From positions 1 to 9,839 of the forward strand of contig JAGZWV010000054.1 of NCBI GenBank assembly GCA_018378775.1: DNA of 9,839 nt, given 5' to 3'. Under the pieces are notes generated by a model. That model was not told the origin of the DNA and did no database searches. It was given only the letters and a program-made list of their open reading frames with translations. A program made the position numbers and the translations under genes. Source of the stretch: Collinsella sp. (lineage in GTDB: Bacteria; Actinomycetota; Coriobacteriia; Coriobacteriales; Coriobacteriaceae). This document shows positions 4,744-9,839 of the stretch, piece by piece; the stretch's first letter is position 1, and each line of letters opens with the position of its first letter.

Positions 4744-7053
4744 ATGGCATTGACCCCCAACGAAGCATATGCGGCCAAACAGCCGTTTGTGGACAAGGAA
4801 ACGCTCGAGCATATCGTCGAGCAGTTCCCCACGCCGTTTCACCTATACGACGAGGCGGGCATCCGCCGCAACATGCAAGAGGTGCGCGACGCCTTTGCGT
4901 GGAACCCGGGCTTTAAGGAATACTATGCCGTCAAGGCCAACCCTAACCCGGCACTCATCTCCATCCTCAACGAATACGGCTGCGGCTGCGATTGCTCGAG
5001 CTATACCGAGCTCATGATCGCCCGCTCACTGGGTATCACCGGCCACGACATCATGTTCTCGTCCAACGACACGCCGGCGGCGGATTTTGAGCTCGCCGAC
5101 AAGCTGGGCGCCATCGTCAACTTTGACGACATCAGCCATATCGAGTTCTTTGAGCGCGTCGCGGGCCCCATCCCCAAGACGGTCAGCTGCCGTTTTAACC
5201 CGGGCGGCCTGTTCCAGCTCTCTAACGGCATTATGGACAACCCCGGCGACTCCAAGTACGGCATGACCACCGAGCAGCTCTTTGAGGCTTTCCGCATGCT
5301 CAAGGCCAAGGGCGCCGAGGACTTTGGCATCCACGCCTTCCTTGCCAGTAACACCGTCACTAACGACTACTACCCCAAGCTTGCGCGCATCCTCTTTGAG
5401 CTTGCCGTGCGCCTAGAGCGCGAGACCGGAGCACGCGTCGCCTTCATCAATCTATCCGGCGGCGTCGGCATCCCCTACCTGCCCAAGCAGCAGGCCAACG
5501 ACATTCACGCCATCGGCGAGGGAGTGCACGCGGCCTACGACGAGATCTTGGTTCCCGCCGGCATGGACGATGTGGCGATCTGCACCGAGATGGGTCGCTT
5601 CATGATGGGCCCCTACGGATGCCTGGTCACTAAGGCCATCCACGAAAAGCAGATCTACAAGGACTATATCGGCGTGGACGCAAGCGCCGTCGACCTCATT
5701 CGTCCCGCTATGTATGGTGCCTACCACCACATTACGGTAATGGGTCAGCCGGGTGGCCCTAACAAGACCGCAACACCGGTCACGAACACGTATGACATCA
5801 CGGGCAACTTGTGCGAGAACAACGATAAGTTCGCTATCGACCGCGAGCTGCCGCAGATCGACATGGGTGATGTACTCGTAATCCACGATACCGGCGCGCA
5901 TGGCTACTCCATGGGCTACAACTACAACGGCCGTCTGCGCTCCGCCGAGGTATTGCTGCACCCCGACGGCTCAGCAGATCTCATTCGTCGCGCCGAGCGC
6001 CCGGACGATTACTTTGCCACGCTCGACGTGCTGCCGTGCGGCCGAGAGCTGCTGGCCAAGTCGCGCGCCGAAAGTGCCCGCCGTCGCGCCCAAGACGAGC
6101 GCCTGACAGTCGCCGCTCAATGGAACAAACGCATCCAGATCGCGGACGCGAAGGAGAAGAACATGGACATCCGCAATCTCGAGGGCTCAATCGTCGCCCT
6201 TGTTACGCCGTTTAAAAAGGACGGCAGCGTCGACTTTGACGCACTCGAGCGCCTTATCGATTTCCACCTGCAAAATGGCACCGACGCCATCCTCACCCTG
6301 GGCACCACCGGCGAGAGCGCCACGATGACCGATGACGAGGACAACTCCGTCGTCGCCGCCGTGGTCAAGCATGTTGCAGGACGCGTCCCCGTCATCGCCG
6401 GCTCGGGCTCCAACTCCACGCAAACCATGCTCACCAAGTCGCTCACCTACCAGGGTTTGGGAGCCGACGGCCTGCTGCTCATTACCCCCTACTACAACAA
6501 GTCCAATGAAGAGGGTATATATCAGCACTTTAAGACCGTCGCCGATGCCGTGGACATCCCCTGCATCCTGTACAACATCCCCGGCCGCTGCGGCTGCGGC
6601 ATCAGCGAGCGCAACGTAGAACGCCTGGCCGCACATCCCAACATCATGGGTATTAAGGAAGCCTCGGGCAACGTCGCCCACGCGGCCAAGATTGCCCACC
6701 TGCTGTCCGACGACTTCCGCATGTACTCGGGTGAGGATGCCCTCACCGTGCCGCTCATGAGCCTGGGCGCCTCGGGCACCATCAGCGTGTGGGCCGACGT
6801 TCAGCCGCAGCTCGTGCACGATATGTGCCGCGCCTATCTGGACGGCGACGTGGAGCGCGCCCGCGATATCCAGATTGCCGGTCAGCCGCTCATCAATGCC
6901 CTCTTTAGCGAGGTCAACCCCATCCCCGTCAAGGAAGCGCTTGCTCAGATGGGTATGATCGAGGCAAACTACCGCATGCCTCTATGCCCCATGGCAGACG
7001 GCACGCGCGCTGCACTTACCGATGCTCTGAAGGGAGCTGGTCTGCTTGATTAA
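4744..7053 (+). CDS. lysA-dapA: Fused diaminopimelate decarboxylase (LysA) - dihydrodipicolinate synthase (DapA)
   Basis: One uninterrupted 769-residue frame joins two enzymes usually encoded apart. Residues 1 to about 440 are a PLP-dependent DAP decarboxylase: YAVKANPNP (PLP lysine Lys64), GCDCSSYTEL (81-90), HAFLASNT (197-204), NLSGGVGIPY (236-245), TEMGRFMMGPYG (281-292), LCENNDKFAIDRELP (356-370) and HDTGAHGYSMGYNYNGRLRSAE (381-402). This is a divergent LysA branch: HAFLASNT stands for HIGSQ, and His386 for the tyrosine of GAYGF. It converts meso-DAP to lysine. A charged Arg/Ala/Glu-rich linker (about 441-473) follows. Residues 474-769 are a full DapA (296 residues): GTTGESAT (520-527; Thr521, Thr522), TPYYN, YNIPGR (Tyr610, Arg615), GIKEA (Schiff-base Lys638) and NPIPVKEA. 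The start ATG 4744 has only a weak GCGAGG ten bases upstream, behind the lysine riboswitch. An AAGGAG and ATG at the junction may allow separate DapA synthesis. Confidence 0.93.
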   Translation: MALTPNEAYAAKQPFVDKETLEHIVEQFPTPFHLYDEAGIRRNMQEVRDAFAWNPGFKEYYAVKANPNPALISILNEYGCGCDCSSYTELMIARSLGITGHDIMFSSNDTPAADFELADKLGAIVNFDDISHIEFFERVAGPIPKTVSCRFNPGGLFQLSNGIMDNPGDSKYGMTTEQLFEAFRMLKAKGAEDFGIHAFLASNTVTNDYYPKLARILFELAVRLERETGARVAFINLSGGVGIPYLPKQQANDIHAIGEGVHAAYDEILVPAGMDDVAICTEMGRFMMGPYGCLVTKAIHEKQIYKDYIGVDASAVDLIRPAMYGAYHHITVMGQPGGPNKTATPVTNTYDITGNLCENNDKFAIDRELPQIDMGDVLVIHDTGAHGYSMGYNYNGRLRSAEVLLHPDGSADLIRRAERPDDYFATLDVLPCGRELLAKSRAESARRRAQDERLTVAAQWNKRIQIADAKEKNMDIRNLEGSIVALVTPFKKDGSVDFDALERLIDFHLQNGTDAILTLGTTGESATMTDDEDNSVVAAVVKHVAGRVPVIAGSGSNSTQTMLTKSLTYQGLGADGLLLITPYYNKSNEEGIYQHFKTVADAVDIPCILYNIPGRCGCGISERNVERLAAHPNIMGIKEASGNVAHAAKIAHLLSDDFRMYSGEDALTVPLMSLGASGTISVWADVQPQLVHDMCRAYLDGDVERARDIQIAGQPLINALFSEVNPIPVKEALAQMGMIEANYRMPLCPMADGTRAALTDALKGAGLLD
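6151..6165 (+). promoter_or_regulatory. Internal ribosome binding site and start codon at the LysA/DapA junction
   Basis: AAGGAG (6151-6156) lies six bases before an in-frame ATG (6163-6165), codon 474 of the fused frame and exactly where free DapA proteins begin (MDIRNLEGSIVALVTPF). It is a better ribosome binding site than the one at the start of the fusion. It implies that dapA was, or still is, also translated on its own (6163-7053, 296 residues). Confidence 0.75.
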
Positions 7054-7786
7054 GACTGTCATTATGGGAACGGGCCGCATGGGCTCGCTCATCCGCACCA
7101 CCGCCGAGGGCGTTGTCGACGCCGCCGGTCAGCCCGTTTTTGATATCGTCGCCCAGATCGGTTTTGATCTGTCCGAGCTCGAGAGCGCCCCGGCAGCCGA
7201 CGTCATCATCGACTTCTCGAACGTCGTGACCTTCGATGCCATCGTCACCTATGTCGAGCGCACGGGTGCCGCGTTGGTCTCGGGCACCACAGGCTACACA
7301 CCCGATCAGATGGATCGCCTGCGCGAGCTGGGTCAGAGCACCCGCGTCATGCACTCCGGCAATTACTCCATCGGTATCGCAGCCCTGCGTCATCTGGTAG
7401 CACAGGCCACGCGCGAGCTGCCCGGCTTTGACTGCGAGATTGTCGAGACGCACCACAACCAAAAGGTCGACGCTCCCAGCGGCACCGCCAAGTTGTTGCT
7501 CGACGCCGTCGCCGAAGCCGAGCCCGAGGCAGGCTACCACCCCGTCTATGGCCGCGAGGGCATGTGCGGCGCGCGTGACCCCAAGGAAATCGGCATGCAC
7601 TCGCTGCGCGGTGGCACTGTCGCCGGCGTGCACGAAGTGAGTTTCTTTGGCCAGGACGAGGAAGTCACGCTCACGCATCGCGCCACGAGCCGTCAGATCT
7701 TCGTCAACGGCGCCCTGGCAGCCGCGCAGAAGCTCGTCACCCGTGAGCACGGCTTCTATACGTTTGACCAGGTCATGTTTGCCTAA
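7046..7786 (+). CDS. dapB: 4-hydroxy-tetrahydrodipicolinate reductase
   Basis: The product has 246 residues, the normal DapB length. It has the N-terminal nucleotide-binding loop (IMGTGRMGS, 6-14), DFSN (56-59), VSGTTGYTPDQ (78-88), SGNYSIGIAALRHL (104-117) and the signature EIVETHHNQKVDAPSGTA (131-148) with catalytic His136 and Lys140. The C-terminal strand region reads SLRGGTVAGVHEVSFFG (186-202). It reduces the DapA product to tetrahydrodipicolinate with NAD(P)H in the cytoplasm. The start is TTG 7046: AAGGGAG lies nine bases upstream (7030-7036), and the next in-frame ATG (7064) would remove the start of the Rossmann strand. The TTG overlaps the end of the lysA-dapA frame by eight bases, so translation is probably coupled. 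Third enzyme activity of the riboswitch operon. Confidence 0.95.
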   Translation: MIKTVIMGTGRMGSLIRTTAEGVVDAAGQPVFDIVAQIGFDLSELESAPAADVIIDFSNVVTFDAIVTYVERTGAALVSGTTGYTPDQMDRLRELGQSTRVMHSGNYSIGIAALRHLVAQATRELPGFDCEIVETHHNQKVDAPSGTAKLLLDAVAEAEPEAGYHPVYGREGMCGARDPKEIGMHSLRGGTVAGVHEVSFFGQDEEVTLTHRATSRQIFVNGALAAAQKLVTREHGFYTFDQVMFA

Positions 7787-7825
7787 CCAGGTATCAACCG
7801 AATCCACCCAAAGGAGAGATAGCAA

Positions 7826-8545
7826 ATGAGCAGCGCAGCCGAGATGGATGCACAGGAGATTATCAACTACATCGCCACCGCGCCCAAAAAGACGCCCGTC
7901 AAGCTGTACGTGCGTGAAAAGCCCGGCATGAAGGTCCAGTGGGGCAATGCGCACGTCTACGGCGGTCGTCGTGGCAAGACCGTCTTTGGCGACTGGGATG
8001 AGCTCAAAGCCATCCTCGATGCCAATGCCGACTCCATCGACTACTACGACGTCGAGAATGACTGCCGCAATTCCGCCGTCCCCATGCTAGACCTTAAGGG
8101 CATCAACGCCCGCATTGAGCCGGGTGCGATCATTCGCGACCGCGTCGAGATCGGCGACCGCGCCGTCATTATGATGGGCGCTATCATCAACATCGGCTCC
8201 GTTATCGGCGAGGGCTCTATGATTGATATGGGCGCCGTCCTGGGCGGCCGCGCCACCGTGGGCAGGAACTGCCACATCGGCGCCGGCACCGTACTGGCAG
8301 GCGTCGTTGAGCCCGCGAGTGCCACGCCCGTCATCATCGAGGATGATGTCATGATTGGCGCCAACGCCGTGGTCCTGGAGGGCGTGCGCGTGGGCAAGGG
8401 CGCCGTCGTGGCTGCCGGTGCCGTGTGCGTCGAGGACGTCCCCGCCGGTGCCGTCGTGGCCGGTGTCCCCGCCCGCGTCATCAAGATGCGTGACGAGAAG
8501 ACCGACAGCAAGACCGGTCTCGAGGAAGGCCTGCGCCAGCTGTAG
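7826..8545 (+). CDS. dapH: Tetrahydrodipicolinate N-acetyltransferase
   Basis: The 239-residue product closely follows Bacillus subtilis DapH (about 236 residues). An N-terminal helical part contains EIINYIATAPKKTPVKLYV (11-29) and FGDWDELKAIL. NDCRNSAVPMLDLKGINARI (78-97) leads into the left-handed beta-helix of hexapeptide repeats (about 98-205: IEPGAIIRDRVEIGDRAVI and so on), and the tail is VVAGVPARVIK (210-220) ending in GLRQL. It uses acetyl-CoA to form N-acetyl-2-amino-6-oxopimelate, which places the organism on the acetylase variant of DAP synthesis and not the succinylase (DapD) or direct dehydrogenase route. The start is ATG 7826, with AAAGGAG nine bases upstream (7810-7816). It lies 39 bases after dapB and is the last gene of the operon. 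A trimer is expected from the family. Confidence 0.95.
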   Translation: MSSAAEMDAQEIINYIATAPKKTPVKLYVREKPGMKVQWGNAHVYGGRRGKTVFGDWDELKAILDANADSIDYYDVENDCRNSAVPMLDLKGINARIEPGAIIRDRVEIGDRAVIMMGAIINIGSVIGEGSMIDMGAVLGGRATVGRNCHIGAGTVLAGVVEPASATPVIIEDDVMIGANAVVLEGVRVGKGAVVAAGAVCVEDVPAGAVVAGVPARVIKMRDEKTDSKTGLEEGLRQL

Positions 8546-8546
8546 G

Positions 8547-8574
8547 GTTACGCGGTTTTACCAAACCGCGTAAC
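8547..8574. terminator. Perfect 12-bp stem-loop just after dapH
   Basis: GTTACGCGGTTT (8547-8558) pairs without mismatch with AAACCGCGTAAC (8563-8574) around the loop TACC, starting two bases after the dapH stop. There is no T run on either side, so it is not a standard intrinsic terminator. It may protect the mRNA 3' end or act with the terminator 160 bases downstream. Confidence 0.5.
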
Positions 8575-8586
8575 TAGTCGACGCTA

Positions 8587-8655
8587 CAAACGACCCAGAG
8601 CGGCAATCTGACGTTCAATCGTCGGTCGCGTACCGAAGTACGCTTCCCTCCTCTT
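8587..8655 (-). pseudogene. Possible C-terminal remnant of an unknown gene
   Basis: On the minus strand a 23-codon open stretch (8655-8587) between TGA (8656-8658) and TAG (8584-8586) encodes REAYFGTRPTIERQIAALG plus a few residues, with protein-like composition and natural codon use. It has no start codon. It could be the tail of a gene that once converged on dapH and used the 8547-8574 stem-loop as its terminator. The family is unknown, and chance is quite possible at this length. A small perfect stem GCGTAC-CGAA-GTACGC (8628-8643) lies inside it. I see nothing else in 8575-8726. Confidence 0.2.
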
Positions 8656-8730
8656 TCACGTCACCTTGCTCGCTTAGGGGCGTTTTCGCTGACGTATGCT
8701 CAACCTACGGCGCAATTCAGCTCCAAGCAA

Positions 8731-8773
8731 AAAGGCCGAAGCCCTCATCCGAGGCTTCGGCCTTTGTTTTTTT
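8731..8773. terminator. Bidirectional intrinsic terminator between dapH and the NdpA-type gene
   Basis: AAAGGCCGAAGCC (8731-8743) pairs with GGCTTCGGCCTTT (8753-8765): a 13-bp GC-rich stem with a nine-base loop. On the plus strand it runs into TTTGTTTTTTT (8763-8773). On the minus strand the stem is followed by TTTTTGC (8735-8729), so it can end both converging units: the lysine operon, 185 bases after dapH, and the gene ending at 8792. Confidence 0.92.
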
Positions 8774-8791
8774 GCAGTGTCCAAGCACAGT

Positions 8792-9805
8792 TTATCGATT
8801 CTCGATGCTGCCGATATTCTTGAGCTCGATGGAGATGAGGCCGTTGGGTTCGTTGACAAACTCGATGTACTCGGAGTTCGAGCCCATCTCGGCCGGGAAG
8901 CTGATCTCGATACCCGTGTCGGTACGGATCTTATGATTGCGCACCGCCGCGCGTTCGACCTGCTTGCGCTCCACGGGCACACGCTCAGGCACTTTCTCCT
9001 CGGTCAGTGCCGCGCGCACACTCTCCTTGATAACCGGTTCGTCCTCAAAGACCTCGTCGACGATATCCCAAGGCGGCAGCTCCTCGTCATCCTCGACCTT
9101 CTCGGCAACGGCAGCCTTAACCTTAGCGAGCGCTATAGCCGTGTTGGCACCGTGCTCCTCGGCGACTTCCTCGACCACACGCGTCACGGTGTCGATGACC
9201 TCCTTGCCCGATACGCCCGTGTCGCACTGCAGCAGGCCATCGGGGATAAGCATACAGTCCTCGCCGGCAATCTTGCGCTTCTTGTCCACGTAGCCGATCT
9301 CCATGGTACTCGCGCGCACGATGGCATAGCTCGGCACCTTTTGCGAGGGGTTTGGCAGAATGGCGTAGTGGCGCGCGATGTCGTTGCGCACCTCCCCCTC
9401 CTCGCGGCCCACTTCGTGCATAAAAGCCTGCTTGGAGCCCAGCAGCATCACGGCAAACCAGCGGGCATCCTCATCGTCGTCAAAATCGGCCACGAGCACG
9501 TCGGTGGACTCGGCTTTCTCGGCTTTGGTGAGCTCGGAGGAAATAAACTCCGCAATCTGCTGCGACAGGTCCACGAACTCGCGCTCGCCAAAGAAATAGC
9601 CCTTGAGCTCGCCACCAAACGCAGAGCTCTCGGCAAACGTGGCGCGTTTATTGTCGGCCGAGGTGCGTGCGCGGCGCAGATGCGTGGTCACGAAGTTGCG
9701 CACGGTACGACTCTCGATATCGAGCTCGCGCTGGCTCATGACGTTGACGGCAGAGTCAAAGTCCAGGATATGCAGAATCGCGTGATTGATTTTCATATAC
9801 GGCAT
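8792..9805 (-). CDS. NdpA/YejK-type nucleoid-associated protein
   Basis: The 337-residue product belongs to the 37-kDa nucleoid-associated family (NA37; E. coli YejK/NdpA), in the Gram-positive branch. Recognisable segments are MKINHAILHILDFDSAV near the N-terminus, DLSQQIAEFISSEL (79-92), TDVLVADFDDDEDARWFAVMLLG (101-123), HYAILPNPSQKVPSYAIV (146-163), GYVDKKRKI (171-179) and the diagnostic C-terminus HKIRTDTGIEISFP (291-304) with YIEFVNEPNGLISIELKNI (313-331). No signal peptide or membrane segment is present. YejK associates with the E. coli nucleoid, but its molecular role is poorly known. Two starts are possible: ATG 9805 (MPYMKIN), which has GGA directly before it, and ATG 9796 (MKINHAI), for which the same GGA would be about nine bases away and which better matches related proteins. 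The gene converges with the lysine operon and shares its terminator; nothing suggests a functional link. Confidence 0.87.
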   Translation of the reverse strand: MPYMKINHAILHILDFDSAVNVMSQRELDIESRTVRNFVTTHLRRARTSADNKRATFAESSAFGGELKGYFFGEREFVDLSQQIAEFISSELTKAEKAESTDVLVADFDDDEDARWFAVMLLGSKQAFMHEVGREEGEVRNDIARHYAILPNPSQKVPSYAIVRASTMEIGYVDKKRKIAGEDCMLIPDGLLQCDTGVSGKEVIDTVTRVVEEVAEEHGANTAIALAKVKAAVAEKVEDDEELPPWDIVDEVFEDEPVIKESVRAALTEEKVPERVPVERKQVERAAVRNHKIRTDTGIEISFPAEMGSNSEYIEFVNEPNGLISIELKNIGSIENR

Positions 9806-9839
9806 TCCGTTCTAGATCGATTTCGGCACGAACCAGTAT

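Noticed and set aside
7016..7954. 312-codon minus-strand frame opposite dapB
   Set aside because: It is antisense to dapB, which has its nucleotide-binding and HHxxK motifs intact, and has the composition of a shadow frame.
7826..8545. Reading the acyltransferase as DapD (succinyl type)
   Set aside because: Length, NDCRNSAVPMLDLKG and the overall match follow Bacillus DapH, the acetyl-transferring type.
1..9839. CRISPR array, tRNA or rRNA genes
   Set aside because: I saw no regularly spaced repeats, no cloverleaf and no rRNA-like conserved blocks on either strand.

Overview
The window looks like chromosomal DNA from a high-GC Gram-positive bacterium, most likely an actinobacterium of the Coriobacteriia (Collinsella-like). 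That placement is an inference from the GC-rich codon use, the strong AAGGAG-type ribosome binding sites and the mix of protein families; no marker gene settles it.

Layout. (1) 1-943: the 3' end of a YfbU-family gene, then about 440 bases of poorly coding DNA with a frameshifted or truncated ORF and a possible 52-codon ORF. (2) 944-3135: a higBA toxin-antitoxin locus on the minus strand, split by a 1540-bp IS110-family element on the plus strand (1287-2826). Joining base 2827 to base 1286 restores a 93-residue HigB toxin. The insertion falls between codons 84 and 85 and removes the C-terminal Asp-Tyr-His; the higA antitoxin ORF is intact. (3) 3166-8545: a lysine / diaminopimelate (DAP) biosynthesis cluster. 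An M20 amidohydrolase (probably the N-acetyl-DAP deacetylase) is transcribed leftward. Rightward runs an operon led by a complete lysine riboswitch (4516-4672), then a single ORF fusing DAP decarboxylase (LysA) to dihydrodipicolinate synthase (DapA), then dapB and dapH. (4) 8546-8786: a region between convergent genes with a 12-bp stem-loop, a possible gene remnant and a bidirectional terminator. (5) 8792-9805: a NdpA/YejK-type nucleoid-associated protein on the minus strand.

How it works together. DapA condenses pyruvate with aspartate semialdehyde, DapB reduces the product, DapH acetylates tetrahydrodipicolinate, the M20 enzyme would deacetylate N-acetyl-DAP, and LysA decarboxylates meso-DAP to lysine. 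The N-acetyl-DAP aminotransferase, DapF epimerase, aspartokinase and Asd are not in the window. Lysine is sensed by the riboswitch. The DapA domain lacks the residues that form the lysine feedback site in E. coli DapA, so control appears to sit in the RNA.

Most worth a second look: the in-frame LysA-DapA fusion with an internal ribosome binding site at the old dapA start; the riboswitch whose P1 strand can pair with the bases next to the lysA start; and the exactly reconstructible IS110 insertion in higB, with a possible bridge-RNA guide in the element's left end.
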